The notes under the pieces were generated by a model. The model saw only the letters and a program-made list of their open reading frames with translations, searched no databases and had not been told where the DNA came from. A DNA stretch of 64,000 nt from Paramecium tetraurelia (taxonomy: Eukaryota > Ciliophora > Oligohymenophorea > Peniculida > Parameciidae): contig NW_001799643.1 in NCBI RefSeq assembly GCF_000165425.1, forward strand, positions 156,886 to 220,885, read 5' to 3'. Below, one piece after another: positions 13,467-27,276 of the stretch (position 1 is its first letter; the number at the start of each line of letters is the position of its first letter). A program made the position numbers and the translations under genes.

Positions 13467-13827
13467 AAAAAATCAAAATATTATAAATAAAATAAAATGA
13501 TATCAAATATTATAAATATATTCTTAGTTATTATTATTTAACATAAACTATAAATATTATTGAACTATAAGGTAGTAATATGAAATAAATATAGATATTA
13601 ATAATTATAGTCAATGATCTTAATTGATCATTTATCGTTTTTAATCTATTTCATATAGTAATGAATTATGAATTTATTTCTCTTATTTTTCCATGAGCAA
13701 AGCCTTTTTCATTCTTTTTCATGATATTTCAATATAATTACAGGATTTATTTGAATGTTATTATAAGACTGAGTTTTTGATAATAAAAATTAAATCAAGT
13801 TTTTGTAATATTTAATTTAAATATTTT
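13467..13827. other. AT-rich intergenic DNA, divergent promoter region
   Basis: No gene recognised. It lies between the start codons of the minus-strand EF-hand gene and the plus-strand E2 gene, so it must contain both promoters. Confidence 0.5.
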
Positions 13828-14441
13828 ATGTTATAATCACAATCAACTCACACAGCACCCATTCAATCTGCTAGTTACACAGTCACTCTCTTAAAAAAAC
13901 AACTTAGATGTAATTCATTAATCTTAAGTCTTTAGAATTGGAAGAGAGCAAAACAATTGAAGGAGTTTCTGTTGGTTTAGAGGGAAATAGTTTGTATTCT
14001 TGGAATATTAGCTTTGCAGGTCCTTCGGATACTTTATATGAAGGCGGATATTTTTAAGCCCTTATGAAATTTCCAGAAGATTATCCCAATTCCCCACCAA
14101 CTTTTAGATTTTAAACAGAAATGTGGCATCCAAATAGTATTTTGATTATCATTAACCGTAGTCTATACTGATGGAAGAGTTTGCATTTCAATTTTACATG
14201 CATAAGACGAATTAAATGATTAAGAACCCCCAGAAACAAGGTATAGTTTTGAGAGAATAATCTTAGATGGAGACCAATTCTAACACCAGAAGATGTTTTA
14301 ATATCTATAGTTTCAATGTTGTCTGAGCCTAATATCAATTCACCTGCAAATGTTGATGCTGGAATTCAATTCAGAGATAAACCTGATGAATATAAGAAAA
14401 AAGTGAGAAAATTGATTGATAAAGCATTAGAAAATTTATGA
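13828..14441 (+). CDS. ubiquitin-conjugating enzyme E2, UBE2G/UBC7 class
   Basis: Predicted 178 aa with three introns (13910-13935, 14137-14161, 14241-14266; 25-26 nt); the spliced frame closes at TGA 14439-14441. The start is set by the N-terminal helix LLKKQLRQLEE, which only appears when intron 1 is removed. E2 landmarks: YEGGYFQALMKFPEDYP, the HPN triad (WHPNIY), catalytic Cys102 in GRVCISIL, and after it an acidic insertion (DELNDQEPPETRW) before the helix LISIVSML. That insertion and the sequence EPNINSPANVDA mark the UBE2G/UBE2R class, which builds Lys48 chains and serves ER-associated degradation (family knowledge). A short extra N-terminus precedes the core. Confidence 0.93.
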
Positions 14442-14483
14442 CTGCGTATATATAAAAAAATAAAATCAAAATTGCAATTAATG

Positions 14484-16463
14484 TCATTTCCATTTCTTTA
14501 TTAAATTTTTTCTTAGTTTTGACAAGAATTCTAAATTTTGTTTTTCAGATTCAAAGTTTGAATGATTTAGATCGATTGAATTGAGAAATAAATCTGCATT
14601 TTAATAGCAATAGAATTCCTTTTGTTCAGGGCATTATATAAAATGAAATTAAGGACTTCCATAAAAGTTGCATTTCTTGCAAACTAATTCTCCTAATGAA
14701 CTGATAATCAACGGACTTTAACAAAAGTGAATTTATTGTTGACTAGTTTTGTGATAGCATTTACTATTAAAAGGACAGTATGCAATAAAGTTCATAAAAC
14801 TAACATCATCTGTTAAATCATTAAAGTCTATTTGTTTATATTAAATCCATTATTACTGACAATTTACTTACAAATTATCCCAAAATTCAACGATTTGGTC
14901 ATTAATTGTTAAGGTTATAAGATGTAACCAAAATGAAATAAAAAAATCTTGATAATTCTTAAATTTATTTTTTTACCTGTTTTGAGGACAGTAGAATCCG
15001 TAATCTTAAATTTATTATGAAAATTAACACTATTGACACATGATGTAACCTCTAGAATTGATATAAAGTTAACAATTACATGAGTGAATCTACACAATAG
15101 TTTATGCAGAACATAGACATTAAGGAGGACAAGCACATCTCAAAGGTAGTGCTGTCTTTTTATCAGAATGTGCAATGGTTTTATAAGTAGCATTATGAGA
15201 AATATAAGGAGACTTTTTTTCTATATATTTTGTACTATTGGGACTTTATACATATATCTGTGAAAATTGCTTTTATAAAGTTGAATTGCCTGTAGACTTT
15301 TCAAAATTGATAGTTTATTAAGATTAATAAAGAAATGATGACTCTTTTGCCATAATATCCTTTCTACTTATCATCTCCAAAGATTAATCATTAGACAAAT
15401 TTAGAATGTCGTTTATATCTTTCTTGTGGTCAGAATATATTCTTGATCTGGATAAAAGAACTGTGGGTACTTTTTTTAATTAAACACACCCTTATTTATT
15501 CTATTTTTTATTTTCTATTTAGAATTTATTTTACAATTGAATTTCCGATAATTAAGATAATTTTTACAGATCTTCATTTGATTATAGTAAAAATATTGAA
15601 TACTTTCTATTTATTTCGATAGAAGAGAAAAGGTGCTTTATCAAATTGTCATTCGTTTTTATATATTCTTAGATTTCTAATTCTTTCTAATCCTGATTCT
15701 CTTTAATTATTGATTGTATTAAGATTATGTTATTTTTCCTAATTTTATCTGAATCTGATATTTCTTTTTAGATTAATTCCATTTCCAATAAGATTTCATC
15801 TATTTGAGTTTGAGTAGTTTTAAGAATATTAATAAAGTTAGATAAGGATTGTTAGAGTAATTGCAATTGAGAATCATGATTGTTAGAATTGAGTACTATC
15901 AATAAATTTTCTTCAATATGTTATAATTGCTAAATTGTTGATTTAAGAGAGTTATGGAAATTTGGAAGCTTTTGTTTATTATGTCCTGTTAAGTATTCTA
16001 ATACATTTGAATTATCTAATTTGAATCCTGAAAATATTAAACTATCATTCAGTATAGAATTAATAACTGTATAGTAACTACTATTTTTTGTTTGTTGATC
16101 TATAAATTTAACAAAATGGATTTCCTCTTAATATAATTGTTCATAATTTGAAATGTATTCTTGCTGCTTTTGTAATAATTTTGATAGGTTTGAATTTTCA
16201 GTAAGATCATATTCCTTTTTAATTTTAGTCACTCTTTTTTCATTTTCCAATTTAATTTTCCTCATTTCTTTTTGTTTATTTCTCAATTCTCTTTCAAAAA
16301 TAATGGAGTTGATTGACAATGATTTCTAAATGTTTTCTTCAAGCTGTTTTGATAACTCTTATAATCTTTTCTATCTATCCTAGATTTTCTACACAAAGGG
16401 TTTCAAATCTTAATTGATAACATTGGATTGAAAATCAGAGTCAATTATGTTCTTGGCATACAT
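14484..16463 (-). CDS. coiled-coil plus Cys-rich protein, tandem paralogue A (659 aa)
   Basis: One uninterrupted frame of 660 codons, ATG 16463 to TGA 14484-14486; the frame of both ends was checked. Residues 1 to about 330 are coiled coil (LRNKQKEMRKIKLENEKR; later a second coil). A low-complexity linker follows. The last ~260 residues carry a regular set of cysteines: C-A-C-x3-C-L-C, then H-S-C-N-C, C-Q-Q-C and Y-C-P, followed by a second block YCPFNSKCYH.., CKKCNFYG and QCPEQKEF. The pairing suggests metal binding, but I recognise no named zinc-finger family. It lies 46 bp downstream of a paralogue with the same plan. It looks like a TRIM-like coil plus Cys domain in reverse order, with no RING seen. 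Confidence 0.75.
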
Positions 16464-16509
16464 TTTTAATTTTTTAATTTTATGTGATAAACATTATTTA
16501 TAAAATAAA

Positions 16510-18468
16510 TCATTTCCATTTTTTATTCAAATTAATAATCAATGATTATAAAAATTAATTACAATCATTTTTTTCTTATCTCATTAATTATTTTATGTAC
16601 GGATCAATTGATAATATGATTTCTTCAACGCTCCAAAAAGCATAAAACTAATTATTTTCAGGACATTAAATTAAATGATATTAAATAAATATTGAGTATT
16701 GACATCTTTTACAAATGACCTCTCCATAATTGGATAATTATAATGGAGTGTTGCAAATAGAATGTATTTAGGGAAGAATGTTTTTATGATTACAATTACT
16801 TTGATTTGGACAACCTGATAAGAAATTGATAATAATTTCGTCTTATTTTATTGAAGGCAATCTAGGAGATCCATTTTACCATTATTATTTACAATTAATT
16901 ACCAGGCCTATCCAAAAATCAACAATTTATTAGTTCAATGTTAAACTTATGATGTACTTCTAAAAACTATGGATAAAATCTTGGAACTACTTGAATTTAT
17001 TTTTAGTCTTATTAAATTAACAGTAAAAGTAATGTTCATTTATTGAAAAAGATATTTAACAAACCTAACATAACAGGATTCCTTTTTAATTGATATACAA
17101 TTAATTATTGCAAGAGTGCATCTACTCTTATATATATTATTAGCATTAACACTCAGGTGGACATGTACATTTTAGAGGCAATGCGGTTTACTTCTCAGGC
17201 AATATTTAATTTCTGAAGTTTGGGGATTGAGAAGTCTATTTGAAAACTGATTAGAATGATGTAACGTTATTCTCGTCTGTTTTAATCGATCCTAATTTTT
17301 CAACTTATGGTTTTCTTCTGAAGTACATTGACTTTTATAAGTTGTAAGTTGAAGGTTCTGTCTAGATTTTATCGTTTATAATTTTCTTGTAAGGATTCAA
17401 AATATTATGTTTTTTGTTTGAAGTAGTAGTTGGTGTTTTTGAATCTGGAGTCAAAGAGAATGCTTCCAATTAGGATCTAAATTATTCAATACTATTATTT
17501 AATGATTAGATTAATGAATTAGATAATGAAATTAATCTGAATACATTTTCTTCAAAATCTTTTCTTTAATTGTTTCCTTATAATATGACTTGGGTATAAG
17601 ATTTATAACTTTTATCCATATCGCTTTTTTATTATTCTAATTAAATTATATCTGCACATATCAATTCTTCATCTTTAGAGAAGGAGTTTTAGATATTTAA
17701 TCTATTATTCTTAAGGTTTCTATGATTTGTCAGGAAATCTGACTAGAGATCAAATACTTCTTGCACACTATCATTGTTAAACTATTATAATTATCTGATG
17801 TATTGTTTAAGGGAGGTGAGTTTTTATGATAAAATAATTTAGACCTAAGTATTTTCAGATTTAATATTTAACACTTATTAATCTGCATTTTCAATTTTAG
17901 TAATAAGAGTGTTTACATATGAATTTAAATGAGACATTTTCTAATGCTATTTAGTGTGAACATTTGGAGATTTTAAAGATAAAAATGTTTATTAATTAAT
18001 ACATTCATTCTCTTTGGCCAACTCAAAATCAGTTAATGATTGATGAACACTTTACAAAATTAGATTGTATTCACTATCAATTAAATTTCCCACAATATAC
18101 TCTTCTAGTTTACTTTTTTCTTGTGTTATTTTTTCATAATATTTTTGAAAACGTATGAACACATTAACTATTTTGTTTTTAAGCTCTAATTCTAAATTAC
18201 TATACTCCTCATCCTATATAGCCTTTTGCTACTCAGACTTTTATTTTAATTCTTATAAATCAATCCTCTTCTTAATAATATCATCCTCAAATTTTTAATA
18301 ACATATTCTTATGATTTTTTGTACCAGTTCATTTTGCTAAAATCTTATGTCATTATATGACTTTTGCTTATCTTGAATATTGGACACTAGTTTCTTCAAG
18401 TCTTCTTAATAAAGTTCTTTTTAAAAATCCAAATCTAATATCTACCTAGTATTTGCTGATTATTGCAT
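16510..18468 (-). CDS. coiled-coil plus Cys-rich protein, tandem paralogue B (652 aa)
   Basis: One open frame of 653 codons, ATG 18468 to TGA 16510-16512. It has the same architecture as the neighbour at 14484-16463: an N-terminal coiled coil (FEDDIIKKRIDLQELKQK), a Ser/Asn/Gln linker, then the matching Cys blocks TALPLKCTCPPECQC, HSCNNQLYIN, LCQVCQ, GCPNQSNCNH, VICKRCQ and QCPEN. Shared words with paralogue A include TALPL[KR]C.C, CPP[EQ]C, HSCN.QLYIN and KNKFK. One Cys of A (HSCNC) is Asn here, and paralogue A's final tryptophan-free tail is replaced by FYAFWSVEEI. A local tandem duplication is the simplest origin. Function unknown. Confidence 0.75.
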
Positions 18469-19587
18469 CAAAAGTAATTTTAGATAATTGTTATTAATTT
18501 ATTTAATATGAAATCACTGGAGTGATAATACTAGAGTATAATTAAAAAATGAATTGATAATTTAATTGTTATTTTTTTATAAAATAAGACCAAAATTTTT
18601 ATCATATTTAATTAAACAACAAGCGATATTTACATATAATTAATATTTCCAGAGCATAGTAAAATATTATTAAATAATGAATAATTAGCACAAACCATTA
18701 GAATCTCTAAAACAAATGAAATTCTATTAAATTCTTTAATAAACTCAACCTTAGTATTTGTAGATAAGAAGATAAGAACCTAATTGTAAAGTTATTAATT
18801 CATTAAAAATTAAATGTTAAATAATTACTGCTATGTTTGTACTCTTAACTGAAACATCAATAATGAGAGCTTTAGATGGATCAACCAATTAGTAAATTCG
18901 ACAAAAGAAATTAAGTTACCTATGTTCTATAAGTAAAAGATACATTATAATTAATAATGGTAACTTTGGTGAAATAAATTTGTGTTCTAATTTAATGAAT
19001 AATATTTATAATTACTTATACTTTCGATCTCTGAGCTGAGAATACATTTAGGATTATAACTCAATCTTCATTTGGTAATAGTTATTGCTAATATAAGTTC
19101 TGTCTTATTTATAGGATATTCAATGTGGCTAATCTTAAAAATAATACTATAATTAGTAATTAATTTGATTTAAACATTAAGTATTAGTTAAAGCCGATCA
19201 TACCATTTATAATACTCACAAATTATATTATTATATTAGAATATTAAAAGTTATTATCGATTAAATTTTTGATAATTTTGCTTTACAAGAAGAATTTAAA
19301 CAATGTAAAGGAACTATTCACAAAAGTGCAAGAGGAAACCTAATATTTCATATAAAAATAAAATAAAAAGGCTCTACCAGAAATCAAATTCAATTTGTTA
19401 TGTTGGTCTCTAAATATGTTAACTCAAATCATAAAACAAAGAAAATAAATGAAAATCAAAATTTCATTCTCACTAAAAAGATAGTAAATAGTATTTGAAA
19501 AATCTCTAGCATAAGCTTATAATTTTAAATATTGATTATTTATTAGGAAATAAGTTAATCATTTTATTATATTATATTATAAAATAT
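18469..19587. other. long AT-rich intergenic region with one weak ORF
   Basis: On the plus strand, 18676-19038 is TGA-free from an ATG (120 codons) and contains a modestly protein-like stretch (ETSIMRALDGSTNQ), but it lacks a recognisable domain and cannot be extended with normal introns. The rest is A/T-rich without structure I can name. It may be a decayed gene. Confidence 0.35.
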
Positions 19588-20691
19588 ATGTTATTTAGAT
19601 AAAAGGAAAGAGTGCCAGATGTTGGGAAAGACAATTTTAGAGAATTTATGAGAAGAGAAGATGACTCATGTGCAAATACTTAAAATATCCTACCAAATTT
19701 CATGAATAGCACAATTCAAGCTTAAACAAAGCAATCGTAAATATTGTGAAACTTAATCAAGGCAAACTCCATCAGCCTTAGATGGTTCAATTAAGATGTT
19801 AGGAAACACTTGGGATGCATAGCACCTGGGGAAGTTCTTGCAACATAGTCAGTTTGCCTCACTAGGTGCTAGAACTATGAAATTAGGAGACACTCAATAA
19901 AATATGACTCTGAAAAATTAAAGCTATTACTTTCGAAGTCTCTAGCCCAGATTGATTGAAGATAATATAGATTATTTACACTAGCAATCCATAAATCATT
20001 TGATTACATAGCATCCACTACAATCCACTAGTCAGACATTCTTGAAAAAAAAACTATTGTAAATTCCAGAAAAACTATTTGATGAAGCCAAAATTAATTA
20101 TTAAACTGAAGCAGAACTCAAGAAACCTGAGTAATATCGTAAGGACTTGTAAGAAGCTAAATAACATTAAGCCAAATACCACTAATGGAGATCTTAGTTT
20201 TAAGATGTCAATAAAGCCTATAAGAAGGCAAAATTGGGTTTCAAGTCTGGTTTGTTTGCCTTGGATAATCCAACTAACGACTAGACTGAATTATATAGAG
20301 AAGAACATGAAAAACTAAAAAAATAAGAGGAGTATAAGTCTAATTAACATTTCAAGAGATTTAAGTGTAAAATGCTAATATAACATGTGTAGCACTTGAG
20401 AGATTTAATTGCAGTAATCCATCAATTGAGTTTGACAATGTGAGACATATATAAAATAAGCCTAATCCAGAAGACCCTCTTTTGCATTCAGGATAGTTCC
20501 CTTCTATGAATTTTGAGATGCATAAGGATTGGATGAAGAAAAGAACAGCCAATTAAAATGCTGATACTTCAAATAGAATATTCGGAAAGACAGATAACGA
20601 TCGTAAGGTGAATACTTATAGAGCTCAACATTTGAAGGATTAAGAAATGAGAGGAAGAGATTACAATGCCATTACATTAGTGAAAGAATGA
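19588..20691 (+). CDS. unidentified 350-aa protein
   Basis: ATG 19588, introns at 19737-19761 (25 nt) and 20367-20392 (26 nt), TGA 20689-20691; spliced frame closes. The protein is basic and Gln-rich, with a helical stretch KAYKKAKLGFKSGLF and EEHEKLKKQEEYK, a middle block SIEFDNVRHIQNKPNPEDP, and a C-terminus EMRGRDYNAITLVKE. The R-x-Y-N-x-[IV]-T ending is reminiscent of short motifs in ciliary or flagellar microtubule-binding proteins, but I cannot name a family. The next gene on the same strand begins 21 bp after the stop. Confidence 0.65.
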
Positions 20692-20712
20692 TAAAATTTT
20701 AATTTATTTTAA

Positions 20713-21966
20713 ATGTTAACAGATTGCGATTTTTATAGCAAACAAAGTATTACTGAATTATAGGCATCATTGGCTCATAAGAAAAAGAAGATTCAGATTT
20801 TAAAATAAGAAAAGAATTCTTTGTTGAACAGGATAGATGAATTGAATCAGAAAGTCCATGATCAAGCAGAAGAATTCAAAAAGTATAGAATGAAAGTCAG
20901 AGGTCTAGAAAAATAGCACTCTCATGTAAATGCTTATTCTCATTATCATAGTTGAAACACTAGAATGAGAACTTAAAAAAGGACTAGAGTATGAACAATG
21001 AGACAATTACATTGTTTTAAAAAGGGTTCAAAAGAGATGAATTCAAAAAGCATGAAAGAACGGTTGCTTAATTATAAAATGACATTATTAAATTGTCTAA
21101 TGCTTTAGAAGAACATAAAATAGTTAGAGAATCAAACTGCGAAGAAATAACAAGACAATTAGTTTATATCTAAGAATTAGAAGATCAACTAAATGCATAT
21201 AAACAAATGTCAGAAGTTGATTAATAGAAATATAACAACTAGCAACTATATTAAACCATCGAAGATCTGAATTATTAATTGTAGATGTCAAATAAAAATA
21301 AAGATGAAGATTATCAAAATAAATTACAAGAATTACAATAAATAGCTGATATTTCTAAGCTGAAAGAAAAAGAACTTACTTTAAAGATAGCTCAATAAGA
21401 AAAGCTTTATCAGATGCAAATTACAAAAATAATAAAAGTTTGTGAATCAGTATATGAAGAATTGTCTAATAAAGTAGCTAACAAAGTAGAAGTTAAAGAT
21501 ATCCTATAGAAATTGAATATTTCCAAAAAGGATATCGATTTAGATTTACTTAAGTATTTTTATTAATTTAATACGTAGAATTGAATCTGAAATTAACGCC
21601 TAAACTTGTGAGGAATTATAGAGTAAAGTAGATAATTTATCGAGCGAAAATCAAAATATAAAACAAAAATTTTAAGCAACTTCTACAAACAAAGAAGCTC
21701 TGTAAATGAGAGAACAGGATTTAATTCATTAAATTGAAAAATTACAATAATAAGTTGAAAGACAGAAGGAATTAAACTAAATGAGATAAAAGACTATGTC
21801 AGAATAAATCTCAGCTTTGTAGAGAACAAACAAATAGTTAAATTAGGATGTAGATAAAATAACCAAGGAAGTGTAAGACTTAAGAGAGGAAAAGGTCATT
21901 CTACAATAGACCATACAAAGATAGGAGAAGAAAATACAAACTCTTAGTCTGTCTAAATAAAGATGA
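20713..21966 (+). CDS. long coiled-coil protein, 400 aa
   Basis: ATG 20713, introns at 20926-20951 (26 nt) and 21554-21578 (25 nt), TGA 21964-21966. Nearly the whole protein is coiled coil with abundant E, K and Q (NSLLNRIDELNQKVHDQAEE near the start; heptads through EELQSKVDNLSSEN near 240). A single non-coil stretch lies near residues 200-230 (CESVYEELSNKVANK). No other domain. Such proteins in ciliates are often basal-body or axonemal; no specific orthologue recognised. It is convergent with SEC63, with 39 bp between stop codons. Confidence 0.7.
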
Positions 21967-22005
21967 TAATTTTGCTGATTAATTAAATTTGATTATAATA
22001 AAAAA

Positions 22006-23430
22006 TCATTCATCTTTTTGCTTATTGCTTTTCTTCTTTTGTTCTTCATGATATAAAGAGCACTTTAAATTAATCTTTTATTCTAATTTCAATAGATAAC
22101 TGTCAGCATAGGCAACTACTTTGAATTCAAATTCAGTAATATTTTTCTATTCAAACTAAGCTGGAATAACGCGAAAGACAACTGTCTTACTTTCTTAATC
22201 CTCTTTAATTTATCTTGATCCAATAATCATATTATTATAAAACAACAATATATTCCATTAATTCTATTTCAAAACTGGAAATGTTTGACTTTAAATAAAT
22301 TAATCTATCAATCCGCTAATATGACAATTAACATCAAACAAATCAGTATTTCTATAATCATCCTCAGTAAGAGTATCCTCTGCAGTTTTTATTTTGGCAT
22401 CTAATTGTGGTTTTCCTGGATGATATTAAATTGGAATTATGCTAAAAAATAAATATAAACTAAAAAATACCTAGATGATTTTAGGTATGGATTCAATTTG
22501 AGCAACAATCTGATCAGTAACATCTCTGATTTACTTTAATTCATAATGTGCCCATAATTGAGTAAGGATCTGTAAACATATCTCTATACTCATATATAAG
22601 ATTCCTGGGGCATATTCACATTGAATTGTGTTGATGAATTCTTTACCATCAATCTCTTGGCAATTTGAAATGGTTTCTAAACATTCCTCATATGTTTTAT
22701 TTTTGCCTGCGGTGATTCTTTCAGCTAAATACTGTCTATTTGACATCAAAATTCCATTTACATCATATTTACCAAATCCAGAAAACGCTGTGCAAAATGT
22801 TATCAGGATTATCAAGATAAAAATGAAAAATAATCCAGCTAACAAAAATCCTTGATTTTCCTTTGACACTGCAAATTCAGGTAAAGCAATTCCAATTTGG
22901 AATCCTGTAAAACCATCAGGATTACCATACTTTTTGCAATTGGCTATCTTCCTTGGATCGGTGAGACATTGATAAGCTTTTGTAATTGTATCAAATAATT
23001 TTGAGTACTTTTGAGTTTCATCAGGATGTTTGTCTGGATGATATTCTCTTGCTAATTATCTATAAGCTTTTTTAATTTAATCAACGGGGGTGTATGATTT
23101 AACACCCAAAACTTCATAGGGATCAAATCCCTTCATCAATTCTGGATCAGGTAATTATTAATACGTGTTTATGAAGATCATCACTAATAAGATCCAAAAG
23201 AACAATTTCCAATAGAATCCTTTCTTTTTATAGAACAAATTCCTTTGAATATCAATTTCAACAGCCTTTTTTGCGGTGGCTGGAGCTTTCTTGTATTTAG
23301 GGTTCAATTTCATGGATTGAAAGGGTTGTTTGATAAGGTTATAAGTCAATGGTATCATGGCAACAATTATAATAGATACTGCGAAATAAAGAAAGGCAAA
23401 ATCACTTGGATCGAATTCCTGATCACTCAT
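22006..23430 (-). CDS. SEC63: SEC63, ER translocation J-protein
   Basis: Predicted 474 aa, no intron. Sec63 recruits the lumenal Hsp70 BiP to the Sec61 channel. Start chosen at MSDQEFDPSDF because animal Sec63 begins with a similar short polar segment before the first membrane helix; an upstream in-frame ATG at 23499 would add 23 residues. Order of parts: TM1 (about 15-35), a basic cytosolic linker, TM2 (WKLFFWILLVMIF, about 80-98), a J-domain with FDPYEVLGV and the invariant HPD (REYHPDKHPDE), TM3 (LLAGLFFIFILIILITF), then the Sec63/Brl region ending in a basic tail. The C-terminal Brl part is shorter than in yeast (663 aa). The HPD triad is intact, so BiP stimulation is expected. Confidence 0.9.
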
Positions 23431-23889
23431 ATAAAAATTTAATATTAATAAAAATATATATAAAATTACACACTTAATAGAGAATCGTTTCTTTTGCAAT
23501 TATTGGAGTATAATTTTCTACTCTTCAACCTAGATGACTTAAGTCTTTGAATAAAATATTGAACCTGTGTGAAGGAATCGTCTTAATTTTATCTAAAGTC
23601 TTAAATAAACATCAGTCATTAGATTAAGTGAAATTAGATAATTCTATTTAAGTATTTCATATTGATAGATATAATATTGCTGATTTAATAGAATAGTATA
23701 AATTAAATTTATAATTATATTAATATATATTGGTTAAATAATATGGAAAATTAATTTTTCTTAATTCTGGAAAATTCTGTTTTCGAGAATTAATAAATTC
23801 CAGAAATTTGCAAGTTAGGTCCTTTAAAACTTGCGATAGAGTAGAATCATTGATTTAATTAATAAAAAACAAGCAAGCTTTTAAAAACA
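23431..23889. other. divergent SEC63/HSP70 promoter region
   Basis: AT-rich DNA between the minus-strand SEC63 start and the HSP70 start. The right half carries heat-shock elements (separate entry, 23765-23805). A second possible SEC63 start (ATG 23499) falls in its left end. I see no gene. Confidence 0.7.
23765..23805. promoter_or_regulatory. heat-shock elements upstream of HSP70
   Basis: Three inverted NGAAN/NTTCN arrays lie 85-125 bp before the HSP70 ATG. 23765-23777 is TTCTGGAAAATTC, a perfect three-unit element (TTC-2-GAA-2-TTC). 23782-23789 is TTCGAGAA and 23798-23805 is TTCCAGAA, each a perfect two-unit inverted repeat. This is the recognition pattern of trimeric heat-shock factor (established). 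Two HSF genes are encoded elsewhere in this window. Confidence 0.88.
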
Positions 23890-25830
<1,941 letters not shown>

Positions 25831-25989
25831 AAATTATAGTTATGATTTATATATATATATACATTATTTAATTATTAATTCATTAAAAATTTATTTTATA
25901 AACATATTATTGAACCAATTAATATATTCATTTTAGATGTTTCCAATCATGTATCTCCTTTTATTCAATTTTAAAAATATTATTAATAT
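25831..25989. other. AT-rich 3' flank of HSP70
   Basis: Begins with a short TA run right after the HSP70 stop; no gene recognised. Confidence 0.5.
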
Positions 25990-26600
25990 TATTTCATTAT
26001 CATCAGTAGTTATTTAATTAATGTAGGCTATCTTCTCTTTGAAATCTATTAATATTTTTGAGTCACCAATGTATTGAAGATATCATAAAAGGTTCTTTTG
26101 GAGAATTAAATAAGATTTGTTTAAAAATATTACATACCTTCTATTATCGTCTGATATTAATTTGAGAGGTCAACTTATTTATTTTTTCATTATCTTTTTC
26201 TTTCATGATTTCTTCAATTTACTCAGAATTTCTGATAAAATTATGATTAGAGTATCCATCATCAAATATCAAAGTATCATTCTTCTACCTAATTTATATG
26301 AATGAGTATTTTTAATTTAAGCTAATTCTTTGCTTAAATCTGTAGGTTTATTTATCATTGATTTATGCTAATTAGAAGGGGGAATTTTGTTATTCTGCTA
26401 ATTATAAAGAACATATTTATAACTTCTCTAAATTAAAATACTAGCATTAGATTCTTGTTATGTAATAGATTTATACCTTTTTATTCACAAAAAAGAAACC
26501 AAATTACTGATAAAATTTTTAGATAAATATATTTTATGATATAAGGATAAATAATTAATGTATTATTTTATTATAGAGGTAGGAATTATACCATATATCC
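25990..26600 (-). pseudogene. probable frameshifted gene remnant
   Basis: Reading leftward from ATG at about 26593 there is a plausible frame with a 23-nt intron (about 26444-26466) that gives protein-like sequence (ILIQRSYKYVLYNQQN, then PTDLSKELAQIKNTHSYK). Near 26290-26300 the frame runs into TGA, while coding-like sequence continues in another frame (NDTLIFDDGY, EQIEEIMKEKDNEKINKL). No GT..AG interval of normal size joins the two, so a small insertion or deletion is likely. No family recognised. It could also be a real gene with an intron I failed to find. Confidence 0.35.
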
Positions 26601-26754
26601 TAATGATTCTATGCTGTTATAAATAATAATATTATTTCTCAATACCGTGAAACTTCCATTGCAATTTAAACAAAATACATTCTTAAAAAAACCATAAATA
26701 ATTGATTTTATCATAATGAAATTAATTTTGTATTTATGATAAAATTTTTATATA

Positions 26755-27276
26755 ATGTTAGATTAAATCGATGAATCAATTGATTTTACAATTAAGATGA
26801 AATCAATAAAACCATATAGTAGAAATTTTAGTTATATAGATCGCAGTCCTGAATAGAAAGTTAGTTTACTTAAGTTAAGGAAAAACTCAAAAAGTTTTAT
26901 CGATTGTGCTACAGAAAAAGTAATTACTATATATTGGTACGATTAAGAAAATGATTAAACTTATGAATTTTCCCAAGGCTTCAGTGAAATCTTGAGTCTT
27001 GGTGATATTTGTAATTGGGCAATTTTGAAGTTAAAGAATATGAATTTACCAAAGATTGATATTGAATAAACTAAACTATATTTGCCTAAAAAGAAACAAG
27101 GCAAACCAAATGAAGATTTTCCATGTATTATTTAATGTTATTTGTAGCATTTAGAAATGAACTTCAACTAAAAGATTGTGATCAAACTAAATTTTCTCTT
27201 AAAGTTACTTTTTTATTAAGATAAGTCACTCCTCCATAAAGAATTGAACCTCGTTCATCTTATTGTAATTCATTGA
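26755..27276 (+). CDS. unidentified 173-aa protein
   Basis: Uninterrupted frame, ATG 26755 to TGA 27274-27276 (174 codons). The composition looks coding: RSPEQKVSLLKLRKN near the N-terminus, a Trp/Tyr-rich middle (VITIYWYDQEN), and a hydrophobic Leu/Asn/Lys-rich C-terminus (NFLLKLLFYQDKSLLHKELN). No signal peptide, TM helix or domain recognised. The flanks are AT-rich on both sides. It could be a truncated gene; length and family are otherwise unjudgeable. Confidence 0.5.

Noticed and set aside
14915-15136. A separate small minus-strand gene between the E2 and paralogue A
   Set aside because: With TAA/TAG read as Gln the true frame of paralogue A runs straight through this segment and carries its cysteine motifs; the other frame is a shadow.
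22442-22470. A 29-nt GT..AG interval in SEC63 that looks like an intron
   Set aside because: Removing it shifts the downstream frame into TGA stops, while leaving it in keeps the Sec63 domain in frame and the total length a multiple of three.
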